DNA from: a virus
Reading direction: 5' to 3' (one strand)
Virus record (IMG/VR): IMGVR_UViG_3300021961_000639
Span: 1 to 23,653 of that record
DNA: 23,653 nt
Shown here: piece after piece, positions 1-7,602 of the stretch
Layout: each line of letters opens with the position of its first letter
How positions within the stretch are numbered: the first letter of the stretch is position 1
The notes under the pieces: generated by a model
The model's input: only the letters and a program-made list of their open reading frames with translations
Database searches by the model: none
Told to the model about the DNA's origin: nothing
Program-made: the position numbers and the translations under genes

Positions 1-330
1 TCTGTAGAACCAGCCCCAGCAGCTAAAGTCGTTTGTTGTTATGTCAAAGACTGTATTTGTCGCTGCTTGCGCGTACTGCGAGCTGCCGTTGAGAATAATG
101 TATTGACCGTAAACGCCGTTTGTAGTTGAGTATGTGGGCGTTCCAAACGCGGTTAGATTGTTTGCGCCGACTGAATCGTTGACGTTTGACGCAAAGGCAT
201 ACCTGCTAGTTGGCGTTATGTCAAGAGCTGTTAACTCTGTAGACGTGCCGACCACCACGTTTTTCCAGTTTCTGCGCTGCCTATGCGCTATGTCGCCTTC
301 CGTCCAGACTTGACCGAATAAGTTTGTCAT
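1..330 (-). CDS. LamG-like tail-tip / receptor-binding protein (partial, 3' end outside window)
   Basis: The reading frame opens with ATG at 330, two bases after the TAA of the preceding gene, and stays open to the window edge, giving 110 residues. The visible part has an N-terminal segment beginning MTNLFGQVWTEGD, then a beta-rich stretch with NDSVGANNLTAFGTP, YGQYIILNGSSQYAQ and the edge motif DFSCWGWFYR. This is the usual opening of a concanavalin A-like (LamG-type) jelly-roll, where an extended N-terminus anchors a sugar- or protein-binding domain. Its place as the last gene after the baseplate hub suggests a distal tail or receptor-binding protein. The fold assignment rests on motif resemblance only; the C-terminal half is not visible. 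Confidence 0.7.
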   Translation of the reverse strand, partial: MTNLFGQVWTEGDIAHRQRRNWKNVVVGTSTELTALDITPTSRYAFASNVNDSVGANNLTAFGTPTYSTTNGVYGQYIILNGSSQYAQAATNTVFDITTNDFSCWGWFYR

Positions 331-332
331 TA

Positions 333-1295
333 TTATTTCACGTCCGAAAAGCCGATGACGTCTGGCGCTGTCAGCTGCCCTTGTGTCATCACCGTCTGTA
401 TCTGCGAACTTGAAAGAGTGGTGTTGAACGCGCTAAACTGTGAAATTATGCACTTGGCGGTCCCGTTCGTGGATGTACCGCCTTGCTGGTGGGAGCCGAT
501 TGTAATTGTTACAGTCGTTATCGGCATCTGCTGGGTAAGCGACGCATTGCTGTTCGCGTCTCTCGTGCCGTTTATCCAGACCTCCATGCCGATGTTTGTG
601 GTGAAGTTGTCGCCAAACTGGAGAATTACATGCGTATAGACGAGAGGCGTTATCGCGGTCGCGCTCGTTATTACATCTTGTCCGCCCACGTTCTTGCTCT
701 TGTAAAATTTGATGTGGCCTGTACTGTCTATGGAGCACGCGGGGCACGTCTTGCTAGTGTCTGCGTTAGTGCTCTGACACCAGAGAAGCTTTTCATCTGA
801 AGGGAGCTGATAGAGATAAATCCAGAAGGAATAACAGAAAGTGGCTGGGAGCGAAAGATTGCTGACTTGGGTGGCTTCAAAGTAAGTTGACGTTGCACCT
901 TCTGTGCTGAACTTTAAGCCCTTGCTGCGAAAGCCGCCGGGAATTGCGGTAACTCCAGCATCATATGAAATCGAGCTCCCTGTTATCGTTGCAACGTCAG
1001 AAGAGTTGCCTGTCGCGTCAGAGCCATCATTTTCAAACTGATACCATAGTTTGTGGGATGAGTTTGAGACCCATCCTGTAGCAGTTGGAATATAAAATTC
1101 CCCTGCGTCGCTCGACTGTATGTTAAGTGGCGCGTCATAGACGTTAATTGTGTCTGACTGCCCTAGTCCACTGATTATTGTGGAAGAGCTAACCGCGCTC
1201 GTTGTCGCGTTTGTGAGGTCGCTGAGGTTGTTGGCGTTCTGCGTGAGAAGGTCTGTGCCGGTTGTTTCACCGTGCTTGTTTGTTGTCTCGCCCAT
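333..1295 (-). CDS. LamG-domain tail fibre / receptor-binding protein
   Basis: A 320-residue protein starting with ATG at 1295, ten bases after the preceding stop. Residues 1-80 are Ser/Thr/Asn-rich and low in complexity, probably an extended attachment region. From about residue 82 (HKLWYQFENDGSDATGN) to 310 it has the pattern of a concanavalin A-like LamG jelly-roll: LKFSTEGATSTYFEA, CYSFWIYLYQLP, TPLVYTHVILQFGD, MEVWINGTRDANSN and a final ISQFSAFNTTLSSSQIQTVM strand-helix. Such domains in tailed viruses bind host surface sugars or glycoproteins. It lies in the last transcription unit with a second LamG protein and a tail-fibre-like protein, so a distal tail location is likely. Which ligand it binds cannot be read from the sequence. 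Confidence 0.75.
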   Translation of the reverse strand: MGETTNKHGETTGTDLLTQNANNLSDLTNATTSAVSSSTIISGLGQSDTINVYDAPLNIQSSDAGEFYIPTATGWVSNSSHKLWYQFENDGSDATGNSSDVATITGSSISYDAGVTAIPGGFRSKGLKFSTEGATSTYFEATQVSNLSLPATFCYSFWIYLYQLPSDEKLLWCQSTNADTSKTCPACSIDSTGHIKFYKSKNVGGQDVITSATAITPLVYTHVILQFGDNFTTNIGMEVWINGTRDANSNASLTQQMPITTVTITIGSHQQGGTSTNGTAKCIISQFSAFNTTLSSSQIQTVMTQGQLTAPDVIGFSDVK

Positions 1296-1304
1296 TCTTT
1301 TTCA

Positions 1305-1820
1305 TCAAACTCCCACAAAAGTCAGCTGCCACGCGATGACTGCGGCGTTTGTTGTTGCTTTAACAAAGGCCGTCGAAAGCACGCGTCTGGCAAACATCGT
1401 GCCGCTTGCCGACGCTGAGAATAGGCCAACCTCATTCCACGTGGCGTTTGCGTCTCCTGCTCCGTAAAACGAGTCCAGACGCGCCGTCCCAGTGCTCACG
1501 TAGTACCCGCTGCCCTGAACACGACTTCCAGTTTCAGCCAGAAGCGCCGTTTGACTCGCAGAAGCAGCGCTGCTGCTCGTTCCTACTCCAGTGTATCTGG
1601 CGTAGGTCGTTCCAGCGTTGACCGTTAAAGCGGCTATAGCGTCAAGGCCAGAATTTACTGCTAGGTTGTGGCCTCTGTCATGATAAACTGTAACTTTGCC
1701 AAGTGCACGCCTTCGCTGCATACGCCAATAGTCCTCGATGCTCTGAATGGCGTCTTTCTCAAAGCCGTAAACGTCCACGTTGACCGCGACGCGTGCGAAT
1801 GCGCCAATCTGGCCTTGCAT
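1305..1820 (-). CDS. tail fibre / baseplate-associated protein
   Basis: A 171-residue protein with ATG at 1820. It has a short helical segment (SIEDYWRMQRRRALG, residues 27-41), then a Gly/Ala/Ser/Thr-rich beta region (NAGTTYARYTGVGTSSSAAS) and a C-terminus of the form WNEVGLF..GTMFARR..W.LTFVGV. That C-terminal pattern (EVGLF, then sGtMlaR, then W.l.f) is common in small tail-fibre or tail-tip proteins of tailed phages. It is the first gene of the distal unit, preceded by octamer motif 1855-1862 and a pyrimidine-rich leader. Role by position: adaptor between baseplate hub and LamG receptor-binding proteins. The exact family was not identified. Confidence 0.6.
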   Translation of the reverse strand: MQGQIGAFARVAVNVDVYGFEKDAIQSIEDYWRMQRRRALGKVTVYHDRGHNLAVNSGLDAIAALTVNAGTTYARYTGVGTSSSAASASQTALLAETGSRVQGSGYYVSTGTARLDSFYGAGDANATWNEVGLFSASASGTMFARRVLSTAFVKATTNAAVIAWQLTFVGV

Positions 1821-1827
1821 TTACTTG

Positions 1828-1843
1828 AAGAAAAAAAGAAGAG
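1828..1843 (-). terminator. pyrimidine-rich tract, possible U-rich archaeal terminator
   Basis: On the minus strand this is a 16-nt run of C and T with seven consecutive T, between the hub gene stop and the next start. There is no stem in front of it. Archaeal transcription commonly ends at U-rich stretches without a hairpin, so it could end the hub transcript, but it would also sit at the very start of a transcript initiated from motif 1855-1862. Confidence 0.35.
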
Positions 1844-1854
1844 CTGACTTGCAA

Positions 1855-1862
1855 GAGAACTA
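1855..1862 (-). promoter_or_regulatory. octamer motif TAGTTCTC (unit H)
   Basis: Exact TAGTTCTC on the minus strand, directly after the TGA stop of the hub gene and 34 nt before the ATG at 1820. One of eight GAACTA-core sites, all at gene junctions. Probable promoter element for the tail-tip unit. Confidence 0.6.
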
Positions 1863-3602
1863 TCAGGGATAAGTTGCAAACTGCGTGAGCGTCAGGTTGA
1901 CGAAAAAGTTGCCTGTCGCGCCGAAATCCCCTCCCTCAAAGACGTACTCTATGTTTCCCACCGTAAAAAAGCCCGTCAGAGTCTGTCCTGATTGCGTCTT
2001 GCTGACATAGACCAGCTGCCCCGGCTTGAGCGCCGTGTCTGGGCAATACACGCTGCACTTGAAGATAATTTTCTGCTTGCTGGACTTTTCAAACTGTGAC
2101 TGTATGTACTGGCGCATCGTGTTTTGGTTGTAAAGCGTTGGATTTTTCACGACATCTTCCCAAAAGTGCCGTGTGGTGCTTGTGGGCGCGCTTCCGTAAC
2201 CGTGCCACTCGTATATGCTGGCGTCTGTGAAGTCTATCCTAAAGTTAAAGTTGAAAGATGAGGTGTTAACCGTCCAAGTCGCGCCATCAGTGCTGCTTGC
2301 GTTTGTGCCTGTCGCTGCGGCATCTTTTCCCCAAGAGTAAGAGTTGCTGCCGTCGTTGGGAGGATAAACCACAATCCAGTGCGCTTTTCCTGTGTTGAGG
2401 TTCTTGTTTACGGGAAAGTAGTGCCAGCCAAGCGTGTTGGAGATGCTGCCCCCCGGCTTTTGTCCTGACGCGATGAGAGAGCCGCTGGGATTTCCGCTCA
2501 GGTCTTCCACAAGCTCAAAGGCAAAGGGAGGCGTCGGCACGGTTGAGGAGCGTGAGATGTAGAGCGCAATCGCTGAGCAGTTTCTGTAAAGCGGGGTGAA
2601 CTTTTGCGCGTAGTAAGAAGTGGTTATCGTCTGCGATGAGCTGTTTGTCTCCTTGCTTGTCGTCGTGTCCGTTTGCCCGCTCCCGTCGTCAAAGCCGTAC
2701 AGCCTGACGCGGTGTTCTTCGAGGGTGTACGTTATTGTGGGCGCAGGATTCTGCATGATAAGACCGTAATTCGTATAGGGCGCGTTGATGAGAGAGTCAG
2801 AAGGGTTGTCCGTTATCAGAGTCTCCGTGGCGTTAGGGGGAGGAGTGCCGGCGGGAACGTAAACGAGCTTTTTGTCAGGCGTGAAATAATGAATGGTGTT
2901 GCCAAGCGCGTCAATGTCGTCAAGTATTGCCTTTATGCGCTGGCCTGACGCGCTAAAAACAGGGACGCTCCTTCCAGTGTCTATGATGTTGCTTTGGTCA
3001 AGGGGGAAGGAGAGAAGGTAGTCCTGATCACAGACTCGCACGACTCCTGTGCTTGCGTTAAGTTGGTCGATTATGAGAGCGTCTTTAGCTCCGCTTGTGC
3101 CGTCTGGGTTCAAACCAAGCGCGGCAAAAAATAGATTCTTCAAGTTTGTGGACGTGTCAGAAGCAAGCGGCGTTTTTCCATCGGTGTCTTTCTGCTGCTC
3201 TCTGTAGAGAGTGCCCACGCGACCCATAGTTATTGTCGTGCCTGCGTCAAGGCCATGTAGACTTAGACGCATAAGCGCTCTTGATGGCTCTTCGATTTCG
3301 ATGCTCTCAATCAAGCCGAAAAGAATGTCTTCCGTCGAAGACGTTTTGCCTATTGAAAACATTATTGGGTTGCCTGCTTTTACAGTGTTAAGGAGAGTCA
3401 GAGCGGCTGAATTTGTGCCGTCGCTGCTTGTGATTGTACAAAAGAATTCGCCACCCGTGTTGTCAAAGGATGGCTTTATCTGTGCGTGCAGAAGCCGAAA
3501 GTTAAACGTGGGGGTAAAAGGGTTGAATTCGTGGTACGAGCCATCATCTGGATACTTGTAAATCTTGATGACCGGCAGAATCGGCCTCTTTGTAAGGGTC
3601 AC
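1863..3602 (-). CDS. baseplate hub / tail protein with an inserted beta-sandwich domain
   Basis: A 579-residue protein starting with GTG at 3602. Residues 1-130 (LLHAQIKPSFDNTGGEFFCT, ILFGLIESIEIEEPSRALMR) and 200-300 (IKAILDDIDALGNTIHYFTP, KKLVYVPAGTPPP) resemble the gpD/gp27-type hub found beneath the tail tube, in which beta-barrels form a ring. Residues 510-577 (TALKPGQLVYVSKTQSGQ, FFTVGNIEYVFEGGDF) look like the closing hub barrel. Residues about 325-459 read as an extra beta-sandwich (AQKFTPLYRNCSAIALYISR, LSGNPSGSLIASG, STDGATW), common as an add-on binding domain. It follows the tape measure, the normal place for tail-tip genes, and has its own octamer motif (3634-3641), so it appears to form a one-gene unit. 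Hub identity is by position and motif feel, not by close homology. Confidence 0.68.
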   Translation of the reverse strand: MTLTKRPILPVIKIYKYPDDGSYHEFNPFTPTFNFRLLHAQIKPSFDNTGGEFFCTITSSDGTNSAALTLLNTVKAGNPIMFSIGKTSSTEDILFGLIESIEIEEPSRALMRLSLHGLDAGTTITMGRVGTLYREQQKDTDGKTPLASDTSTNLKNLFFAALGLNPDGTSGAKDALIIDQLNASTGVVRVCDQDYLLSFPLDQSNIIDTGRSVPVFSASGQRIKAILDDIDALGNTIHYFTPDKKLVYVPAGTPPPNATETLITDNPSDSLINAPYTNYGLIMQNPAPTITYTLEEHRVRLYGFDDGSGQTDTTTSKETNSSSQTITTSYYAQKFTPLYRNCSAIALYISRSSTVPTPPFAFELVEDLSGNPSGSLIASGQKPGGSISNTLGWHYFPVNKNLNTGKAHWIVVYPPNDGSNSYSWGKDAAATGTNASSTDGATWTVNTSSFNFNFRIDFTDASIYEWHGYGSAPTSTTRHFWEDVVKNPTLYNQNTMRQYIQSQFEKSSKQKIIFKCSVYCPDTALKPGQLVYVSKTQSGQTLTGFFTVGNIEYVFEGGDFGATGNFFVNLTLTQFATYP

Positions 3603-3616
3603 TCTGGCTGAGGCTT

Positions 3617-3630
3617 GGAGAGAAAAAGAT
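3617..3630 (-). terminator. pyrimidine-rich tract after the tape measure gene
   Basis: Minus-strand ATCTTTTTCTCTCC between the tape measure stop and the hub start, with no stem-loop before it. It may be a U-rich archaeal terminator or part of the hub leader. Confidence 0.3.
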
Positions 3631-3633
3631 AGT

Positions 3634-3641
3634 GAGAACTA
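3634..3641 (-). promoter_or_regulatory. octamer motif TAGTTCTC (unit G)
   Basis: Exact TAGTTCTC, five bases after the TAG stop of the tape measure gene and 31 nt before the GTG at 3602. It shares the longer core AGTTCTCACTA with the site at 12220-12227. Probable promoter of the hub gene. Confidence 0.6.
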
Positions 3642-3646
3642 CTCCA

Positions 3647-5344
3647 CTAGCGCTGGCCTCTCCTATGCAGAGCCTGTTTGAGATATACAGCATCGAACTT
3701 TTGAAAGAGCTCCCGTTCCGTTATCACGCTTGCCCCGTTTACGTTTACGACGTACACGTTGACACTGGAGCCGCTTGCGCCGTTCAGCTTGCTTGAAGGT
3801 ATGATGTATTCTGGACCTGCTTCTCCCATTATTCCACGCTGGCCTGACGACAATCCCAATGTCAGCGTGGGTTCTGTGACGATTCCGCCGCTTGCTCTTG
3901 TGGGAAAAAGGCTAACGTAGTTGCTGCCGACCGGTGTCGTTCCCCTTATGGCACCACCAGTACCGCTAGTTAGAGAGCTGTAGCCAGCAGAAACGCTAGA
4001 ATAGTTTACGGATGTGGGAGGCGGTGTGTTAGCTACTGGCGTTGCAGTGGTTCTGCTTCCGCCGCTTATCGTTGGGACCGTAGAGGGGGCTATACCAGTT
4101 GGCTGAGGACTTGCTGCAAGAGGAACCGTTGCACCAGGCAGCGTAAAACCTTGCTGCTGCGGGAAAGGCGAAGGGGGGCCTTGTACCTGAGGCTGCGCCT
4201 GCCAGTTAGTCACTGCCACACTTTGCACGCTGGGAAAATTCTGCACGTTTGTCCTCTGCGTGATATTTGCAATGGCAGTCATAAAAGAGGCCGAAACGCT
4301 AGAGAGCGCGTTTCTCATGGTGTCGCTTAGGTTCTGCACAGAGCTTTGTACCGTGATTCCCACGTTCACAAGCCCATAAGCGAGCGAAAAAGTCTGCTGC
4401 TTGAACTCGCTAGATATGCTGTCTATAAGCTGCTTGACCTTGTCCCCCATGTTTGTCTGCAAAAGTGCGATTGCAGCCGTTACACCGACAATAGGAATTA
4501 TGGCCGGCAGATTGGTACGCGCCCACTCGCCAAGCTTGTCCCTCACGCCCTGCGCCGTCTTGTTTGCTATGCCTGACTGGCTATCCTCGCATATCGTCTG
4601 GCAGCGGCCGTTAAGGACAAATGGGCCAGTCCCTTGAACTCCACCGGGACCGCCAAAGCGGCTGCCACCTGTGCCCGTGATTCCTCCGCCGCCTCCAAAG
4701 CCTCCTCCACCGGCGCCGCCAGCTCCCCCAGCTCCACCGCCTCCAAAGCCAAACGCCCCTGCTATCCTTTTCACAAAGTTTACGATTTCAGGAGACTTTG
4801 TGACTATCGAGCCTACAGAGCTTCCAAGATGAGCAATCGAAGTCACAAAGGCAAAGTAGTTTGAAAGCTTGGCCTGCGATGTCTGCTCGTTCAGTTCTTT
4901 GGCCTGCTGCTTTAGCAGGTTGAGATTCTCCTCTGCGTCTGCAAGCGCTCTTTTGTCGCCCGACGAACGCGCACGCGCAACTTCCCGCTCTGCACGTGCA
5001 AGGTTGAGGTTTACCTCTGTGGCCTTGCTGCTGGTCTGGTTGAAGAGCAGCTGCGCCAAGTTGTACGTGTTAAGGGCAGTCGTGGCGGCGCCGGTTATCC
5101 TAGAGATGGTGCCCATCGTTTCAGAGAATTTTCGCAGTTCTGGGTGCTCTGCCTGCAAGAGCGCTTTTTGGTACGCGCTGTCGTTGTTAAAGCGCCTTAA
5201 CTGTGAGATGACGTTTTGCTTTGTCTTGTAGTATTCGTTCCAAGAGCCGTTGCCCTTTTCTACTTCGCGCCTGAAAGCCTCCAGCTCTGCCTTGGCCTGC
5301 TGCACATTCTCCACGGTAATGCGCATCTTTAGCTCGTTTGCCAT
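3647..5344 (-). CDS. tail tape measure protein
   Basis: A 565-residue protein, ATG at 5344, two bases after the preceding stop. Residues 8-160 are strongly helical and coiled-coil-like (ENVQQAKAELEAFRREVEKG, LARAEREVARARSSGDKRAL). Residues 199-240 are a Gly-rich linker, 279-296 a hydrophobic segment (LPAIIPIVGVTAAIALLQ) that could enter the host membrane, and 385-480 a Pro/Ser/Thr-rich disordered stretch. Near the C-terminus, GEAGPEYIIPSSKL (507-520) is the motif seen near the end of many tape measure proteins. The position between tail chaperones and hub fits. Tape measures set tail length; at the rule-of-thumb 0.15 nm per residue this one would give a tail of at most about 85 nm, less if the Gly- and Pro-rich parts are not stretched. 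It is short for the family. Confidence 0.88.
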   Translation of the reverse strand: MANELKMRITVENVQQAKAELEAFRREVEKGNGSWNEYYKTKQNVISQLRRFNNDSAYQKALLQAEHPELRKFSETMGTISRITGAATTALNTYNLAQLLFNQTSSKATEVNLNLARAEREVARARSSGDKRALADAEENLNLLKQQAKELNEQTSQAKLSNYFAFVTSIAHLGSSVGSIVTKSPEIVNFVKRIAGAFGFGGGGAGGAGGAGGGGFGGGGGITGTGGSRFGGPGGVQGTGPFVLNGRCQTICEDSQSGIANKTAQGVRDKLGEWARTNLPAIIPIVGVTAAIALLQTNMGDKVKQLIDSISSEFKQQTFSLAYGLVNVGITVQSSVQNLSDTMRNALSSVSASFMTAIANITQRTNVQNFPSVQSVAVTNWQAQPQVQGPPSPFPQQQGFTLPGATVPLAASPQPTGIAPSTVPTISGGSRTTATPVANTPPPTSVNYSSVSAGYSSLTSGTGGAIRGTTPVGSNYVSLFPTRASGGIVTEPTLTLGLSSGQRGIMGEAGPEYIIPSSKLNGASGSSVNVYVVNVNGASVITERELFQKFDAVYLKQALHRRGQR

Positions 5345-5345
5345 T

Positions 5346-5816
5346 CTATCTCAGACTCCTTGCGCTGTTTGCCGCGTCGCTCCAAGCTGTAACAACTATC
5401 TCAGGGAAAGGCTCTGTGTTTTCAATTACCGCCGGCTCCAAGAAAGGCATGGGCTCTGAGGGTCCAGACCTCATTGCAAATACATCTTCCCCCGTCACTT
5501 TGTCGACCCAGTGCAGCACCTTGGCGTTTACGGGTTCTACAATTCCCCTACCGTTTTCCACCCAGTACGCGTACTCTAGGTCGCTTCCAACCACCGCGTC
5601 CAAGTCTCCAAGCCGATCCAGGATTTTTATCGACGCCAGCAGCTGTCCCCTTACGACGCTACCGTTGTTTTGAAGGTTGCTCCTTGCGTCCGCTATTATC
5701 TTTTCTAGAAGGGCTTCAAACATGTGCGGGGTCTTTATCTCGTGAAATTCAATCGCGTTTTGAAGTGCCCTTCGTGCGTCGTCGTAGCCCTTCATGTCCT
5801 CCGCTCTGTCGGTCAA
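5346..5816 (-). CDS. HK97 gp10-like head-tail joining / tail completion protein
   Basis: A 156-residue protein. Residues 13-60 are helical; residues 82-135 carry the gp10 signature: LEYAYWVENGRGIV, then NAKVLHWVDKVTGEDVF and PMPFLEPAV. HK97 gp10-family proteins cap or join the tail to the head neck. The longest start is TTG at 5816, overlapping the preceding TGA as TTGA; ATG at 5795 (MKGYDDARRAL) has a GGAGG three bases upstream and is a real alternative. The gene lies between the tail chaperones and the tape measure, whereas gp10 homologues usually sit upstream of the tail tube gene, so the order is unusual. It ends two bases before the tape measure ATG, suggesting translational coupling. 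Confidence 0.78.
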   Translation of the reverse strand: MTDRAEDMKGYDDARRALQNAIEFHEIKTPHMFEALLEKIIADARSNLQNNGSVVRGQLLASIKILDRLGDLDAVVGSDLEYAYWVENGRGIVEPVNAKVLHWVDKVTGEDVFAMRSGPSEPMPFLEPAVIENTEPFPEIVVTAWSDAANSARSLR

Positions 5817-6115
5817 AGGGGCGTGCCTCCCAGAGCAGAGCCGATAAAAGCCTCCTTGTTGAGCATTATGCTGGAAGAGCTTCCACGTCCCTGCTGCTGT
5901 CGTGCTCTTGCTTCTGCTTCCTTTATCTCTCTAAAGGCAAGATACGCGTTTGTGCAGACAACGAGGGCCAGATAGCGGTCGTATTCCATCTCCTCCAGTT
6001 CTCTGATTGAAAGGCCACCGCCTACCTCCTGCATGAGCCTGAAGGTGTTTACAATGTCGATAGCTTCAGGGTGCTCTAGCAGTTCTGGCGCGTCCAGGTT
6101 TCCGAATTGAATCAC
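5813..6115 (-). CDS. tail assembly chaperone, downstream (T) part made by -1 frameshift
   Basis: A 100-codon frame, -1 relative to the upstream chaperone gene and overlapping its stop as GTGA. Content is helical: APELLEHPEAIDIVNTFRLM, IRELEEMEYDRYLALVV, REIKEAEARARQQQGRG. In most siphoviruses the second chaperone frame is expressed only as an extension of the first (lambda gpG/gpGT arrangement). Here the frame is open from the slippery heptamer at 6136-6142 through seven extra codons into this ORF, giving a predicted 223-residue fusion. The GTG at 6115 could also be an independent start. It would help build the tail tube around the tape measure and is normally absent from the finished tail. 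Confidence 0.72.
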   Translation of the reverse strand: MIQFGNLDAPELLEHPEAIDIVNTFRLMQEVGGGLSIRELEEMEYDRYLALVVCTNAYLAFREIKEAEARARQQQGRGSSSSIMLNKEAFIGSALGGTPL

Positions 6116-6483
6116 CTCGGCGATGGCGCGCTTGAGTTTTTTGGTAGCTCTGTGCTCCCTGTTCTGAGCCTGTCAAAGAGCTCCAGTATTTCTGGGTACT
6201 CCAGGTTTTCAATGGTCTCGGCTGGGACTTCGTAACACTGCGATAGCTTTTGGTACGTCCAGTCATCCAGCTTGTCTTGAGCCTCCACGAGGGCCTTGTT
6301 GATTGCTTCAAAGTCCTTGGGGTCTGAGTTTATCATGCGCATGGATAGAACGTCGACGGTCGACTGCATGCCCCGCAAGAGTCGCACGTCTTTTCCCGTG
6401 AGCTTGTGCTTTAGCACAAACGCGCTGCCCCCCTTTATTACGACAGAATCTGTCACAACCGTCACGGACTCGCTGGCGCTCAA
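6112..6483 (-). CDS. tail assembly chaperone, upstream (G) part
   Basis: A 123-residue protein starting with TTG at 6483, overlapping the tail tube stop as TTGA; no ATG is available before residue 39. Order is beta-rich N-terminus (VTVVTDSVVIKGGSAFVLKH), then helices (LVEAQDKLDDWTYQKLSQCY, YPEILELFDRLRTG). Size, position between tail tube and tape measure, and the overlapping -1 partner match the lambda G gene and its relatives. The stop lies eight codons after a slippery A AAA AAC, so most ribosomes should yield this short product and a minority the 223-residue fusion. Confidence 0.72.
   Translation of the reverse strand: MSASESVTVVTDSVVIKGGSAFVLKHKLTGKDVRLLRGMQSTVDVLSMRMINSDPKDFEAINKALVEAQDKLDDWTYQKLSQCYEVPAETIENLEYPEILELFDRLRTGSTELPKNSSAPSPR
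6136..6160 (-). promoter_or_regulatory. programmed -1 frameshift site (A AAA AAC with upstream AGGGAG)
   Basis: The heptamer A AAA AAC occupies 6142-6136 on the minus strand and is in the correct zero frame, since codons 115 and 116 of the upstream chaperone are AAA and AAC. AGGGAG, a Shine-Dalgarno-like hexamer, lies at 6160-6155, 12 nt before it; the E. coli dnaX frameshift signal has the same hexamer about 10 nt before A AAA AAG. After slippage the new frame has no stop until the end of the downstream chaperone frame. No convincing downstream stem was identified by eye. Confidence 0.72.
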
Positions 6484-7388
6484 GTTATGCTCACCGAGAC
6501 CGCCCTAAAGCCGCAGACCTCCACGGTCGCGTTTGCGTCGTCAGCGCTGTGCGCCCTGGTGTACGATTCAATCTTGGCGCTTGATATTGTGAGTGTGCTT
6601 GTCGAGCTCTTTAGCACATAGGCAAGGGTGCGTGCGGTGGCGGTATTCCAGTCGTTCTCAAGCGTTGTGGCCTCTGATGCGGTGAACAGGTTTGTGAAGC
6701 TGCCAGTGATTCTACGCGCATGGGGCATCGTTCCAAACGGGTTTGCAGTCCCAAGCAGGTGCTCAGGCGTCGTGTTTCTCTCCACCGTGACCGAGAGCGA
6801 TTTTCCATTGAGGCTTATCGAGTTCCAGGAGAGAGGAGCAGAGCCTCCGTCAAGCCACGTCCAGACTGGGCCCGTTGGGTTTGATGCCCAAGATGGGGTC
6901 GTCAGGCCAAGTGAGCCTGATGCTGTTGGCTCGATGGCGGACATTGCTTCCAGTTCGACCGTAGCCTCAAGTGGCCTGCCAATGTTTGCGTCAAAGGTGA
7001 TGCGCTTTGGCCTGCAGCCCTTTACAAGCACGAATTTCTCTGTGGTGCCGTTTACGTACTGCGAGTAAGCAATGGTCATGCTCTCAGAGATGGTGCCTGT
7101 AGGTGTGCCGTAGTTTGCAGCGTTGATGAAGCGCTTGGCAAACGCGCTTGAAATGAACTGCATTTTCATGCTAAGGTTGTAAGTGTAAACTCCCTGCGCC
7201 TCGTCCAGAACGTCCTCAGTTCCTACCTGCGGAATGTCGATAAGCGCGTCGTTTTTGCGAAGCTCAAGCGACGTAACAGAGCCACAGGTGGTAAAACTTG
7301 GGCTTGATGTAGGGGTCGTGCCCTCTGTACTTTCCACCACGTACTGAGGGTTTTTGACAAAGAGCTGCGGCGATGTTGCCGAGACCAT
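6480..7388 (-). CDS. major tail tube protein
   Basis: A 302-residue, almost entirely beta-rich protein with few charged helices. Features fitting a siphovirus tail tube subunit are an N-terminal ESTEGTTPTSSPSFTTCGSV, an internal SMKMQFISSAFAKRFINAAN helix after a beta segment, RPKRITFDANIGRPLEATVE, and a C-terminal half with GSFTNLFTASEATTLENDWN and ADDANATVEVCGFRAVSV, resembling a repeat of the tube fold. Start is ATG at 7388, sharing one base with the TAA of the small gene before it. It is followed by the chaperone pair and tape measure, the canonical tail order. Homotypic rings would form the DNA-conducting tube. Confidence 0.78.
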   Translation of the reverse strand: MVSATSPQLFVKNPQYVVESTEGTTPTSSPSFTTCGSVTSLELRKNDALIDIPQVGTEDVLDEAQGVYTYNLSMKMQFISSAFAKRFINAANYGTPTGTISESMTIAYSQYVNGTTEKFVLVKGCRPKRITFDANIGRPLEATVELEAMSAIEPTASGSLGLTTPSWASNPTGPVWTWLDGGSAPLSWNSISLNGKSLSVTVERNTTPEHLLGTANPFGTMPHARRITGSFTNLFTASEATTLENDWNTATARTLAYVLKSSTSTLTISSAKIESYTRAHSADDANATVEVCGFRAVSVSIT

Positions 7389-7555
7389 TAAGCGGCACCG
7401 CCCTCACTTTTTTCGGCGTCTTCGGCGATTGCCTCTGTCTTGTATTCTCCAGTCTTTGGATTGTGATAGAGATGGCACCTTACGCCATTGTAAAATCCCT
7501 CTTCAGTCTCGCAGACAAAACCTTCAGGCGGGTTACAGCCCTTGCTTCCTGCCAT
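7388..7555 (-). CDS. small Cys-containing protein, unknown
   Basis: A 55-residue frame with ATG at 7555 and TAA overlapping the tail tube ATG by one base (TAATG), a coupling that supports it being translated. It begins MAGSKGCNPPEGFVCETEEG and contains FYNGVRCHLYHNPKTGEYKT and an acidic tail. Cys7, Cys15, Cys27 with His28 and His31 could bind a metal, but no known family is recognised. It may regulate or assist tail tube production, or be a minor tail component. Confidence 0.65.
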   Translation of the reverse strand: MAGSKGCNPPEGFVCETEEGFYNGVRCHLYHNPKTGEYKTEAIAEDAEKSEGGAA

Positions 7556-7602
7556 TTATGCGAGTTGCAAACTTTGTTAAGCCAAAGAGAAGTATCAGCG
7601 GG

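Noticed and set aside
5474-6010. 178-codon plus-strand ORF
   Set aside because: Pro/Ser/Arg-rich antisense of the gp10-like and chaperone genes.
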